A stretch of DNA of 37,543 bases from Candidatus Methylacidiphilales bacterium (lineage in GTDB: Bacteria > Verrucomicrobiota > Verrucomicrobiia > Methylacidiphilales > JAAUTS01), in contig JAQTNW010000006.1 of the NCBI GenBank assembly GCA_028713655.1, forward strand, positions 1 to 37,543, given 5' to 3'. Below the pieces are notes generated by a model, which saw only the letters and a program-made list of their open reading frames with translations, was not told where the DNA came from and made no database searches. A program made the translations under genes and the position numbers. How positions within the stretch are numbered: the first letter of the stretch is position 1; the number at the start of each line of letters is the position of its first letter. Positions 17,500 to 27,086 of the stretch are shown here, piece after piece.

Positions 17500-20239
17500 A
17501 TGTACGCGGGGTTCTGTGCCTTAATTCTGCCTTCTGAATTCTACATTCTTCATTTTGCCCCAGCAGCCACCTGAAATAAGCCTGGCAGAATAAAATCATC
17601 CCGATGAACATCCCGGCCGTCATCGAGGCAAGCATCAACAAATAATGCCGGACCGGATCGGCCACGGCGACCCAGTTCATCACAATCCCGGAGGCCTGCA
17701 TGCCCACTAACATGCCGCCCAGGCAAAACACCGCATGCAGCCACGGATGATTAAAAAACTTCCGCCGTACCCGGCGAGGCGACACATCAATCCCAAACAA
17801 CAAAGGTATGCTCGCCAGCACCATCCCGGTTTGCATCCAGTTCCAATGCAAGGAAAGGCCGAACGCGGCATGTGGCCCGGCACAACAGGATGAGCAAAAA
17901 CCGTCCCGCACCACAGGAACAAACCCGGAGTCGGCATACCAGCCGGCCAGCATCCCCAGATTGCCAACCGCCAGCATCCCGGCATACAAAACCCAAACCG
18001 GACGTCTGGCCCATGACTTCGCCGCGAACACGAGAAAAATCCCCGCGCCGAGAAAGAGCAGGTCTGTCGTTAAAGCCCATTTGAAGCGCAACGCGCCGAG
18101 ATAGGAAATGGAAAGTCCCTGGGCAGTCATCGCCAATCCTAAAATCAAACCTGTCACTGAAATCCTTTCAACAAGCTCGTTCCAAATCAGTCCACCGATG
18201 TTGCTCAAACGCGTGAACAAGGATGCCCCATTTTCACCGACTTCCGTTTCCTCAGCTCCATCCGCTTCTTCCTGCAGGCGTTCCCCAAATCGCAACGCGC
18301 GCCAGGTCACGGTCACGCTCGAAACCAGCATCAAGACTGCCGCCGCTACGGGGTGTAAAGTTCCCGACGCCGCCAGTGAAATGCCTATCACATTGTAAAA
18401 AATGGAAATCCACAGATTCTGCCGTATGCCCCGCATGACACGGACGGCCTGCCGCCGCGCCCACGGAATCGCCCTCAAATCCGATCCAAAGAGTTGTCCG
18501 TCCGCCACCTCGCGCGTCAAGTCGGCACCCGATGCCAGGGCAATCGATGTGGTCGCGCAGGACATGGCCGCCGAATCGTTCACGCCATCGCCCACGAACA
18601 AGACCCGTTTCCCGACTGCTTCCATGTCCTCCACAAGCCGCCGTTTTTCTTCCGGCGTAAGATCGGCCCTGGCTCCCTGCAGCCCCAGCTCTTCCAGCCG
18701 TTCCATGCGGTCCCCGCTCATGACCTCAACGCGAAGGTCCATGCCTCTCAGTTCCTCCATGATCTTCTTCGAGCCAGCCCGTAAATTTTCCCGAAGCAGC
18801 GCCACGGCGGCAGCTTTGCCATCCACCGTAACATGGATTTCCATCAAGGAGCCGCCTTTAGCCCTCAAATTTTTCAAAAGCTTCGATGGACGCGCCTCTT
18901 TTTGAGCCAGGACGGAGATGTTCCCAATAGCAAGCCGGTAAGAAATACTCTTTTCCATTACAACACCACGCACTCCCGCACCCGGGATCACTTCAATCTT
19001 CTTCGCCTTTATTCCTGCTGGAATCCCAGGAGCCCAATCTTTAAACGCGCGTGCAATCGGATGCGCAGACCCGGCCTGAATGGCGCCGATCCAGCGCCTC
19101 AGTTTTTCACGCTCAAAACCGGGTTCCACGGCAAACTCAACCAATTGCAATGTGTCTTCACTGAGCGTGCCGGTTTTGTCAAAGACCACCGTATTGATCC
19201 GGGCCAGCGCCTCGATCAAATCACCGGAACACGCCACCAAGCCGCGCCGGGCAAAGGCATTGAGCGCGCTCATGATGCCAATCGGCGTCGCCATCCCCAT
19301 CGCGCAGGGGCACGCCACGACGAGTACGGCCAGACCGTTGAACAAGCCGACCACCCAACCTCGGGCCAGCGTCCAACCTATGAAAGTCGCAATGCTGATG
19401 AACAGCACTGACGGCAGGAACCAGGTTATCAAGCGGTCCGCTTCCTTTTGGATCGAAGACGGCAATTGCCGCGCTTGATCAATCCGCGCCAGCAAAAGAT
19501 CCAATTTTCTGCTTTTGCCCGAGCTCGCAGCCTCGATTACCAGCTTCTCATCCAACACAACGCTCCCGGCAAGAACCGGGTCACCGGCTTTTCGCACGAC
19601 CGGGAACGGCTCGCCCGTCATCGCGGTTTCGCGGATAAAAGCTGTTCCTTCGGCAATTCTTCCGTCAACGGGAATCCCGGAGCCGGGATAAACAACAATT
19701 TGGTCGCCGGGCCGGACATCTTCGACTGCGCACTCCGAGGCTACGCCCTCGTTGTTTAGTCTGAAGCACCGGTCGTATTGCCGCCGCAGGGATTCGGAGG
19801 ACTCAAGCGCTGCCTCGCGGCGGTTCCGGCTCACCAGAGTCCCTAACGTATAAATAGCCAGCAATATGGCCACCACCTCGTAATAGATCGCGCCCTCGCC
19901 CGTGAGGCTCGAGTGCAGCGAGGCTCCGTACGCGCCTGCGATGCCGAGCAGAAACATTTGCTCGATGACAATCCGTCCCGCCCTCAATTGCCTCCAGGCC
20001 TCGGCGGCCAATGGAAGACCGATCAGCAAAAAGACGAGCAGGGCGGAACCGGCAAGGATCGAGTGCAAAATGGTCCGCTCCATTCCCTGCGGCGGAGAGT
20101 CGTTGATCCCGAGGCTGAAGGTCATGGTCTGGCCCGCAATCAGCGCGGCAAAACCCAAACGGACCCAACCCAGAGCCCGTGCGGCATCAGTCTTGACATC
20201 GCATCCTTCTGCGGACGGATTGGAACAACAGGAGGACAT
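17498..20239 (-). CDS. Copper-type P1B ATPase with extra C-terminal membrane domain
   Basis: From the ATG at 20237-20239 the protein has 913 residues. There is no HMA domain; instead the N-terminus is Cys-rich (MSSCCSNPSAEGC). Standard parts follow: TGEP of the A-domain (208-211), the metal-site CPC (310-312) in TM6, the phosphorylation motif DKTGT (354-358), the HP motif (393-394) and GDGVND (550-555). The last core helices end near 645. A further region of about 200 residues (685-895) has five or six more membrane segments and a CSSCC motif (782-786), which I do not recognise. It starts 2 nt after ctaA, suggesting copper supply to a haem-copper oxidase (CcoI/CtpA-like role, inferred). The C-terminal tail is encoded by a microrepeat-like stretch. 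A longer frame to 20473 overlaps ctaA and is rejected. Confidence 0.88.
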   Translation of the reverse strand: MSSCCSNPSAEGCDVKTDAARALGWVRLGFAALIAGQTMTFSLGINDSPPQGMERTILHSILAGSALLVFLLIGLPLAAEAWRQLRAGRIVIEQMFLLGIAGAYGASLHSSLTGEGAIYYEVVAILLAIYTLGTLVSRNRREAALESSESLRRQYDRCFRLNNEGVASECAVEDVRPGDQIVVYPGSGIPVDGRIAEGTAFIRETAMTGEPFPVVRKAGDPVLAGSVVLDEKLVIEAASSGKSRKLDLLLARIDQARQLPSSIQKEADRLITWFLPSVLFISIATFIGWTLARGWVVGLFNGLAVLVVACPCAMGMATPIGIMSALNAFARRGLVACSGDLIEALARINTVVFDKTGTLSEDTLQLVEFAVEPGFEREKLRRWIGAIQAGSAHPIARAFKDWAPGIPAGIKAKKIEVIPGAGVRGVVMEKSISYRLAIGNISVLAQKEARPSKLLKNLRAKGGSLMEIHVTVDGKAAAVALLRENLRAGSKKIMEELRGMDLRVEVMSGDRMERLEELGLQGARADLTPEEKRRLVEDMEAVGKRVLFVGDGVNDSAAMSCATTSIALASGADLTREVADGQLFGSDLRAIPWARRQAVRVMRGIRQNLWISIFYNVIGISLAASGTLHPVAAAVLMLVSSVTVTWRALRFGERLQEEADGAEETEVGENGASLFTRLSNIGGLIWNELVERISVTGLILGLAMTAQGLSISYLGALRFKWALTTDLLFLGAGIFLVFAAKSWARRPVWVLYAGMLAVGNLGMLAGWYADSGFVPVVRDGFCSSCCAGPHAAFGLSLHWNWMQTGMVLASIPLLFGIDVSPRRVRRKFFNHPWLHAVFCLGGMLVGMQASGIVMNWVAVADPVRHYLLMLASMTAGMFIGMILFCQAYFRWLLGQNEECRIQKAELRHRTPRT

Positions 20240-20241
20240 GT

Positions 20242-21324
20242 TTAAGCTCTGTGGCCCGTCGCCCGACGCGCCTGGTGCAACAGCAGTATCACCGTGGCGA
20301 GCAGCGCCACGCCACAGGCTTGGTGCAAGACTCCGAACGCGACTGGTATATGCCCGAGTGAGTTTTTTACCGTCCAGACTCCCAGTTGAAACTGGATCAG
20401 CGCACAGACCAGTAGCAGGTGTCGTCCAAGATGATAGGCCCGGGACCCTTGCACTTTCCAGGTGGCCAGCCAATACGCTGTCGCACCAAACGCCAGCAAA
20501 GCCCCCAACAAACGGTGAACGAACTGCACTGTGGCGGGATTCTCAAAAAAATTCACCCACCAGGGGCTCCGACTCATGATGCCCAGCGGCACCCACTCTC
20601 CGTTCATGGTCGGGAAGGTGGGATAACTCAGAGCGGCATGCAGGCCCGCCATGAAGCCTCCAAAGAAAGTTTGCGCAAGCAGCAAGAGCAGCAGACCCAG
20701 TGTTACCGGAAATAGCCAGCAAGGTGGGTTTTTAATCGCGTCACGTTTGGAGGTATCGTTTTCAAACCAAAGATTCAAGGCCTGCCACAGCACATAGCCA
20801 AAGAGAGTCAGCGCCAGCAGCAAGTGAGCTGTCAGTCGGTACGGGCTGACCCAGGGTTTGTCAACCAGGCCGCTTTTGACCATAAACCATCCCATCGCGC
20901 CCTGCGCGGCTCCAAGCGCAAAAATACCCAGCAACTTCGGCAGTAATTTTTTGGAAACACACCCCTTCATCCAAAAATATAAGAGGGGGATCAGAAAAAC
21001 GAGTCCGATAGCCCGACCCCAGAGACGGTGCAGATATTCCCAGATATAAATGGATTTGAAACCCGCCAGGTCCATGTCCGGATTTAGCATGTGGTATTGG
21101 GGATATTGCTTGTAAAGATCGAAAGCCTTTTCCCATTCCTGCTCCGTCAATGGAGGAATGGCGCCGAGAATGGGTTTCCATTCCGTGATCGACAATCCGG
21201 AACCGGTCAGGCGCGTCGCGCCACCAATGACCACCATGATCCAGATCGCCGCAGCCAGGGCAAACAGCCAAAGCGCAAGCGCGCGGGTTCTGGAACGTGA
21301 GATTTCAGGGTTTGTGGTGCTCAT
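20242..21324 (-). CDS. ctaA: Heme A synthase (COX15/CtaA)
   Basis: A 360-residue integral membrane enzyme with about eight helices that oxidises the C8 methyl of heme O to the formyl of heme A for aa3-type oxidases. The four conserved heme-ligand regions are seen: EYLHRLWGR, RLTAHLLLAL, QFVHRLLGA and VLHQACGVALL. The N-terminal WIMVVIGGATRLTGSGLSI and the following EWKP are typical of the long COX15-type form. It is followed 2 nt later by the copper-type ATPase, a sensible pairing for cytochrome oxidase assembly, although no oxidase subunit lies in the window. Confidence 0.95.
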   Translation of the reverse strand: MSTTNPEISRSRTRALALWLFALAAAIWIMVVIGGATRLTGSGLSITEWKPILGAIPPLTEQEWEKAFDLYKQYPQYHMLNPDMDLAGFKSIYIWEYLHRLWGRAIGLVFLIPLLYFWMKGCVSKKLLPKLLGIFALGAAQGAMGWFMVKSGLVDKPWVSPYRLTAHLLLALTLFGYVLWQALNLWFENDTSKRDAIKNPPCWLFPVTLGLLLLLLAQTFFGGFMAGLHAALSYPTFPTMNGEWVPLGIMSRSPWWVNFFENPATVQFVHRLLGALLAFGATAYWLATWKVQGSRAYHLGRHLLLVCALIQFQLGVWTVKNSLGHIPVAFGVLHQACGVALLATVILLLHQARRATGHRA

Positions 21325-21590
21325 CGGTATTGGTATTTGTGTTTACTGGAGCGCGGGCGTCCCGCCTGCTCTGCTGGTTATCCTATCGGGCAGTCCTGCA
21401 TCTACAAGATTTCTGAAGAAACTTTAAAAACAACCGATATCCTGAGAAGCGCCGAAGGTGCGCTCAAACGTATGTCAAACCTTGGGCCGCTCCTTCAGAG
21501 CTCGATAAATTTTTTATACTTCACACCCAGTGTGTTACCTTGGGCTGATATCGGACGGGCCTTCAACCCTCATAAAAGGCCTTCGGTCCA
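21325..21590. other. Gap with repeat-like hairpin sequence
   Basis: No gene is visible in these 266 bp between ctaA and murA. The right half contains small inverted motifs such as AGCGCCGAAGGTGCGCT near 21450, and GGGCCTTC and GAAGGAGC-like segments. I recall similar blocks as a recurrent intergenic repeat in Verrucomicrobiota, but only this copy is in the window. A terminator for murA (minus strand) and the ctaA promoter must lie here; neither is distinct. Confidence 0.35.
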
Positions 21591-22898
21591 TCACTCCAAC
21601 CGCTCGATCCTGGCACCAAGGCTGCGCAGCCGCTGGTCGATGTTCGAGAAACCGCGGTCGATCTGGATGATGTTCTGGATTTCCGATTCGCCTTCCGCGC
21701 AAAGCGCCGCAATCAGCATCGCCATGCCGGCGCGGATGTCGGGACTGACCAGCCTCGACCCCCGCAGGCGTTCGGGCCCGATGACGACCGCGCGGTGCGG
21801 GTCGCAAAGCACGATGCGCGCGCCCATGCTGATCAGCGGATCGGTGAAATAAAGGCGCGACTCGAACATTTTTTCGTGGATCAGCACCGTGCCCTTGCAC
21901 TGGGTGGCGGTCACGAGCGCAACCGACGTCATGTCGGCCGGAAACGCGGGCCAGGGCGCGTCCTCGATGCGCGGGATCGCTTTCCCGAGGTCGGAAACAA
22001 TGCGCAACTTCTGTTTGCCGGGAATGAGCAGATTCTTTCCGTCCTCGACGGTTTTGATTCCCAGCCGGGAAAACACCATGCGGATCATCCGCAGGTTCGG
22101 AATATCCGCGTCCTCGATCAACACTTCGCCGCGGGTGACGGCAGCCAGTGCAATAAAACTGCCGACTTCCAGATAATCCGGGCCGATGCGGTGCCGCGCG
22201 CCGTGAAGTTTTTTTACACCTTGAATGTAAAGGGTGTTGGAACCGATCCCGCAAATTTTTGCGCCCATCTTGTTCAATAAAATGCAAAGGCCCTGGACAT
22301 GCGGCTCGCTGGCGGCATTGCGCAGCGTGCTTTCGCCGCGCGCGAGCACAGCGGCGCATATCGCATTCTCGGTTGCGGTGACCGAGGCTTCGTCCAGCAA
22401 GATGTCAGCGCCGACGAGTGTGCGTGCCGTCAACTCAAAACCATTCTTGTCCTCCCGGATTTTTGCGCCGAGGGCCTGGAGCGCCAGCATGTGTGTGTCG
22501 ATACGGCGGCGGCCAATACGGTCGCCGCCTGGGCGCGGGAGAAAGACCTTGCCGCAACGGGCCAAAAGCGGGCCGGCAAGGGTGACGGCCCCTCTCAACT
22601 TGCTTGAGAGTTCGATTGGAAGCTGGCTGGATGGCTTCAACGCGGCGCGGATGACTGCGGTCTCGGAAAACTCATCCGTTTGAAGTTCGATTTTGACACC
22701 CAGTTGGGTTACAATTTCCCGCATCACCCTCACATCCTCGATGAGCGGAAGGTTTTCGAGCGTCACCGGTTCGTCGGTCAGGCAGCAGGCGGCCAGGAGC
22801 GGCATGGCCTCGTTTTTATTGCCCTGCGGGCGGATCGTACCCGAAAGGGGGTATCGACCCTGGACTCGAAAATAGGAGCGGCTGCTGAATTCCTGCAT
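21591..22898 (-). CDS. murA: UDP-N-acetylglucosamine 1-carboxyvinyltransferase (Asp-loop type)
   Basis: A 435-residue cytoplasmic enzyme adding enolpyruvate to UDP-GlcNAc, the first committed step of peptidoglycan synthesis. The two inside-out alpha/beta domains of the EPSP synthase family are complete. Markers are [12 protein letters not shown] (26-37, with the substrate-binding Lys) and [20 protein letters not shown] (109-128). The loop residue that is Cys115 in E. coli is Asp126 here (codon GAC at 22521-22523). Asp is natural in Chlamydia, mycobacteria and many Bacteroidetes and makes the enzyme insensitive to fosfomycin, because the drug alkylates that Cys. The gene ends close to a repeat-like gap and is not obviously in an operon with the OmpA-domain gene 230 bp upstream. 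Confidence 0.94.
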   Translation of the reverse strand: MQEFSSRSYFRVQGRYPLSGTIRPQGNKNEAMPLLAACCLTDEPVTLENLPLIEDVRVMREIVTQLGVKIELQTDEFSETAVIRAALKPSSQLPIELSSKLRGAVTLAGPLLARCGKVFLPRPGGDRIGRRRIDTHMLALQALGAKIREDKNGFELTARTLVGADILLDEASVTATENAICAAVLARGESTLRNAASEPHVQGLCILLNKMGAKICGIGSNTLYIQGVKKLHGARHRIGPDYLEVGSFIALAAVTRGEVLIEDADIPNLRMIRMVFSRLGIKTVEDGKNLLIPGKQKLRIVSDLGKAIPRIEDAPWPAFPADMTSVALVTATQCKGTVLIHEKMFESRLYFTDPLISMGARIVLCDPHRAVVIGPERLRGSRLVSPDIRAGMAMLIAALCAEGESEIQNIIQIDRGFSNIDQRLRSLGARIERLE

Positions 22899-23128
22899 TT
22901 TTGGAAAATAAGGCCCTGGCCAAAGGGGGCAAGTTCCAAATTACAACGACATTTCTACAGGGAGGCCGCGAAGAACTCAGAGGAAATGCAGAATTCTGAA
23001 ACCTGAAAGTCGATAGCTGAAGACTGAACACTTTAAACCAAGTTTCACCTTGTTTGGGTGATGCAAGCGGGCGGGTTCGTCGAGGGGTGCTTGTTCTCAC
23101 ACCGCAACAACGGCATCAGACAAGCAGG

Positions 23129-23968
23129 TTATGGTTTCGGTACCGCAGCAGGCGGGGTTTGAGCGGGCGGCGGGAGGATGTCCTTATTATTCAGGTTGAT
23201 CACAATATCAATCCTCCGGTTCCTAGCCTTGTTCTCGGGTGTGTCATTTTCAGCCACCGGTTCGGTGTCGGCCCGGCCCACCGCCATCAGCCGCCTTGGA
23301 TCCACATTCCCCTGCTCCGAAAGAAAAACCACAGCCGTGCTCGCGCGGGCCGCGGACAACTCCCAATTGGACGGATATCTTTGTTTTAAAACCTGGCCGA
23401 TGGGAACGTTGTCCGTATGGCCCTCGACCCGTATCTCGTAGTCTTTCAATTCATTATTCAACAAGTCCGCGATGTTTTTTAATATCGTCTGCCCTGCTGC
23501 CATGATGTCCGATTGCCCCGGATCAAACAGGATTTTGTCCGCCAGCCGGATGGTCAATTCGTGGTCGTTCAGAAATACGGCCCCCTGATCGGCCGACATT
23601 TGCTTGAGTACTTTTTCCCGGGCCGAGAGCAAAAAATCCTGGCGCTGCTTTTCCTGATCCAGGCGTTCCTGTTGCTGCTGTAAAATTTCATGGCGCAGAT
23701 CATCCGCGCGAGTGAGAAGTTCATCCTTGGTTTTCAACTGGTTGGAATTCTCGTCAAAATCCTTTTTCAACCGCTCGATCTGTCCGCCGAGCCTGTCGAT
23801 TTTTTCCCTCAATGTGCGGTTGTCCTCGCTCAGGAAGGACAATTGATGTTGTTCCCGGCTCAGACGGAGTGCGGATCCCACAGCCAGCCCCAGACAGAGA
23901 AGGCATATGATCCCGGCGATTCCCAGGACTATCCACAGCCGCTTGTTGCGCGGTAAGATTTCGGCCAT
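23129..23968 (-). CDS. OmpA/MotB-domain membrane protein
   Basis: From the ATG at 23966-23968 the protein has 279 residues. One membrane segment (about 11-30) leads into a coiled coil (about 38-125) rich in Glu, Gln and Leu. A C-terminal OmpA-like peptidoglycan-binding domain (about 140-260) has the markers EGHTDNVPIG (182-191), NWELSAARA (201-209) and NKARNRRIDI (246-255). A Pro-rich tail ends the protein. It is anchored in the inner membrane and binds the wall, as do MotB- and TolR-like proteins, but there is no MotA or TolQ neighbour. Two more starts (23980 ATG, 24004 TTG) are possible; the chosen one places a short basic segment before the helix. Confidence 0.85.
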   Translation of the reverse strand: MAEILPRNKRLWIVLGIAGIICLLCLGLAVGSALRLSREQHQLSFLSEDNRTLREKIDRLGGQIERLKKDFDENSNQLKTKDELLTRADDLRHEILQQQQERLDQEKQRQDFLLSAREKVLKQMSADQGAVFLNDHELTIRLADKILFDPGQSDIMAAGQTILKNIADLLNNELKDYEIRVEGHTDNVPIGQVLKQRYPSNWELSAARASTAVVFLSEQGNVDPRRLMAVGRADTEPVAENDTPENKARNRRIDIVINLNNKDILPPPAQTPPAAVPKP

Positions 23969-24066
23969 GCGTACTCTCATAGCCGGAGGCCCCTGATGCG
24001 GCAATCAAGGAATGTTCTTTCCACTTGGCAATTTCACCCCATAAACTTTCATGACCGGAATGGATT

Positions 24067-25980
24067 ATGCGAATCTCGGGCTTAATCATGGACATCGTTG
24101 CGGTGTTGATGAATATGGGATTGGTTTTTGGGCAATCCGTTCCTCCAGACAGTGCTTGGCAGAAGATTCATAGCCAGCAACCCAATGGTGTTCAAGTGAA
24201 GCTCGTCCTCGCCAAGACGCATTTTGTCCAAGGCGAACGGATTGATGCCATGCTTTATTTTTCCAATTCGACGGAAGTCGTTTACACAGTTGAAGCTGGC
24301 GCAGGAGAACCTGGCGCGATTTTTCATGCCCATAACGCAAATGGTCAATTTTTGAACGATCCCTTGAAGTGGTTTTACGACTGGAACGGCGTAACAAGCA
24401 TGGGAATTGTTGCGTTGCATCCTATCAAGAATTACACTCTCCAATTGACCGTTAATGAGCGGCTCAACTTTGACAAGCCGGGTATTTACACTCTTTACGC
24501 CGAGATTTCTTTACACCACGGCACGGAGTTCAATTCTTCCCCAGATATTGCCGTTGTTTCGCAAAAGGTCGAAGTGACAATCGACCAACTGACGCCTCAA
24601 AAGGAACAGGCAATCATCGCGCAAGCCCGCCAAAAGATTGCTATGGGTGGAGATGCTGCCAATGAAGCAGTTGTTGATTTGCGCTGTTTGAGAACACAGG
24701 CGGCTTACGCTGAGATGATACCACTTCTTGCGCGGGCTCCGCTGTATCACAAATTGTATTGGGCGTTCATAGCATCTCCCAATCCCGCCGAATTGGCGGC
24801 AGACATCCTGGCCAGAGTCAAGCAAGGCGGATTGATTTTAGACGAAGAAGGCGTTGACCTTTACTCCCGACTTAAGAGTTCAGCGATATGTTTTGGACTT
24901 TCTCCACAAAAACTTTCAGAAGCCGATATATCGAGAATTAGTCAAGAATTGCGGTCGAAGAATAATACCGCCAGGGCTGAAATCCTTGCCGCACAAATTG
25001 CTTCAGCAGGGAACGGCAAAGAGGCTATCGAAGCGATGTGGGTTTCATTTCAAGATAACGCCATCAACAAAAATCCCGGCGAAAAGGACAGGGACGGAGG
25101 AACCGCTCGGGCTATGATGGTCACGCATCAACTGGAACTGCCGCAACAGCATGTGAACCGGCTTCTTGACAGTTGGCAATATTGGGGGAGCGCTGATTTT
25201 CTGCCTTTAGTAAGGCAGCAGGCAAGCCCTCCAATTTGCAATCCCAAAGCTTTGGCAGCTTTGGCGCAACTTGAACCGGATGAGGCCATGCCTCTGATTT
25301 GTAAGGATGTTCTCAGCAAAGACCCTAAATATTTTGTGGATAGTGATCCCGTTCGTTGGGTCAAACTACCACCAGAGATACTTCCTAAATTGACCCAATT
25401 TTTGCAAAATGCCCTGCAAGAAAAGCAAATCAACCTCTCAAGAATCCTCGATTTTGCAGAACGGTATGGCACGAAGTCACTCGTTCCAAACATGGCTGCA
25501 CTCTATTACAGAACGGATTGGGGCCAATCGCGTGAGACCTATGGAATCAAGTATCGCGTGTTGCGCTTTTGGATTCATTGGGAGCCGGAGAAAGGGGTGC
25601 AGGCTCTGGCCGAGGCATTGCCTAAACATGAATACTTCGACGGGTATCAATCCCTTGTGGAAGTTCTTATCGATAACTGGATGCCCGAGGCTATACCTCT
25701 TGTTTTGAAGGAATTACAAAGCGCTAATATTTCCGTCGTTAATTCAGCCGCCTTTCTCCTTGTGAATCATGCTGACGAAAAATACGCCGAACAAGTCGTG
25801 ACCGCATTGGAACGAATTGCGCAGAGTCCGAAAGGCGAAGATATTGGATATGCCAGTTGGAGAAGAGGTGAAGAAGCCTACAGGGCAAAATATGTTCTAG
25901 GAAATAAGCGATGGCATTTTACCGAAGGGCAACAAAAGCGTCTTCAAGTGATTATTACTGCTTCTCCAAAACAGAATTAA
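24067..25980 (+). CDS. Secreted protein of unknown function
   Basis: A 637-residue protein with an N-terminal signal sequence ending near GLVFGQSV. Residues about 40-170 look like an immunoglobulin-type beta-sandwich (VQVKLVLAKTHFVQGERIDA and YTLYAEISL). From about 175 onward the sequence is helical with regularly spaced Leu and Ala, like HEAT-type or TPR-like alpha-solenoid repeats (for example EAIPLVLKELQSANISVVNS). I recognise no catalytic motif and no named family. By eye its GC content and codon use are lower than those of the neighbours (more A and T at third positions), which suggests acquisition or a different expression class. It is divergent from the OmpA-domain gene and convergent with galK, 23 bp apart. 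Confidence 0.75.
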   Translation: MRISGLIMDIVAVLMNMGLVFGQSVPPDSAWQKIHSQQPNGVQVKLVLAKTHFVQGERIDAMLYFSNSTEVVYTVEAGAGEPGAIFHAHNANGQFLNDPLKWFYDWNGVTSMGIVALHPIKNYTLQLTVNERLNFDKPGIYTLYAEISLHHGTEFNSSPDIAVVSQKVEVTIDQLTPQKEQAIIAQARQKIAMGGDAANEAVVDLRCLRTQAAYAEMIPLLARAPLYHKLYWAFIASPNPAELAADILARVKQGGLILDEEGVDLYSRLKSSAICFGLSPQKLSEADISRISQELRSKNNTARAEILAAQIASAGNGKEAIEAMWVSFQDNAINKNPGEKDRDGGTARAMMVTHQLELPQQHVNRLLDSWQYWGSADFLPLVRQQASPPICNPKALAALAQLEPDEAMPLICKDVLSKDPKYFVDSDPVRWVKLPPEILPKLTQFLQNALQEKQINLSRILDFAERYGTKSLVPNMAALYYRTDWGQSRETYGIKYRVLRFWIHWEPEKGVQALAEALPKHEYFDGYQSLVEVLIDNWMPEAIPLVLKELQSANISVVNSAAFLLVNHADEKYAEQVVTALERIAQSPKGEDIGYASWRRGEEAYRAKYVLGNKRWHFTEGQQKRLQVIITASPKQN

Positions 25981-26003
25981 GACCTGACATATGTCACCGG
26001 ATT

Positions 26004-27086
26004 TTAGAATGCCCCGTCGCAGGCATCGGTCGGCAGAATCATCGGCTCGCTGCCATGGTGTTTCCGGTACGCTTCCGCCAGCTTCGCGCAAAATTCCTTC
26101 AAGCAATCCCGGCGTACCAGATTCAGGGTCGCCCCGCCAAAGCCGCCTCCGCTCAAACGGGCGCCCAGGCAGCCTTTCAGCCCCTTGGCCGTCGCAACCA
26201 AAAAGTCCAGTTCCTCACAACTGTTTTCAAAATAGCGAATGGAACTTTCATGCGACTCATACATCAGCTTTCCAAACTCTTCCATGCGGCCCGCTTCCAG
26301 ATATCCCTTCGCGCGCGTAACACGGTCAATTTCCCCAACGACATGCTTCGCCCGCATGTATGCGTGTTCCGGCAACTTTTCACGCGCCAGCTCCAATTCT
26401 GCAGGAGTGACATCGCGAAGCGCCGCTTTGCCGAGCAATCGCGCCGCGTTTTCGCACGACTCACGCCGCTCGTTGTATTCGCCCCCCACCAGCGCATGTT
26501 TGACGCCGGAATGGACGATTACAAATTCATAGGCCGGATCCAGCGGCAAATGCCCGATCTCGAAACTGCGGCAATCGATCGAAGTTGCATGCCCCTTGCG
26601 GCTCAATGCCACTGAAATCTGGTCGAGCAAACCGCATTTCACCCCCGCATACGTGTGCTCGGCCGCCTGCCCGACGCGCGCGAGGTCCAGCCTGCCCATT
26701 TCAAACGGGTACAGCTTTTGCATCGAGAGCGCGGTTGCGATTTCCAATGCCGCGCTGCTGCTCAACCCGGCGCCGATGGGAATGTTGCTCGAAATTTCCA
26801 ATTCCGCGCCGCCCAGCCGGGTCCCGCGTTTGCCCAGTTGATCCAGAACGCCTAACACATAATTGGCCCAGCTTTCCGTTTTCTGGGGCTCGATCCGGGA
26901 CAGATCGCCCGACCATTCCCGCTTCAGATCCAGCGAGCGCAACACCAGCTTGTTGTCCGGAAGCGGCTTCGCCCGCATGGTTGTGCCGAATGAAATGGCC
27001 AGCGACAACACAAGTCCGTCATTGTAATCGGTGTGGTTGCCAAGGAGTTCCGCCCGGCCCGGCGCATAGGTTTGTACAGTTGTCAT
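26004..27086 (-). CDS. galK: Galactokinase (GHMP kinase)
   Basis: From the ATG at 27084-27086 the protein has 360 residues. It phosphorylates galactose at C1 (Leloir pathway). GHMP motifs are APGRAELLGNHTDYNDG (8-24), PIGAGLSSSAALE (103-115, ATP loop) and GARLSGGGFGGATL near residue 312. The catalytic Asp155 is in CGLLDQ. The usual motif GEHTDYN has Asn in place of Glu; that Glu contacts galactose in the Lactococcus enzyme, so specificity may be altered, although this variant appears familiar in Verrucomicrobiota. The N-terminus is shorter than that of E. coli GalK by about 20 residues. The start overlaps the hemW stop (ATGA), so it is the last gene of sufS-sufU-hemW-galK. Confidence 0.9.
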   Translation of the reverse strand: MTTVQTYAPGRAELLGNHTDYNDGLVLSLAISFGTTMRAKPLPDNKLVLRSLDLKREWSGDLSRIEPQKTESWANYVLGVLDQLGKRGTRLGGAELEISSNIPIGAGLSSSAALEIATALSMQKLYPFEMGRLDLARVGQAAEHTYAGVKCGLLDQISVALSRKGHATSIDCRSFEIGHLPLDPAYEFVIVHSGVKHALVGGEYNERRESCENAARLLGKAALRDVTPAELELAREKLPEHAYMRAKHVVGEIDRVTRAKGYLEAGRMEEFGKLMYESHESSIRYFENSCEELDFLVATAKGLKGCLGARLSGGGFGGATLNLVRRDCLKEFCAKLAEAYRKHHGSEPMILPTDACDGAF

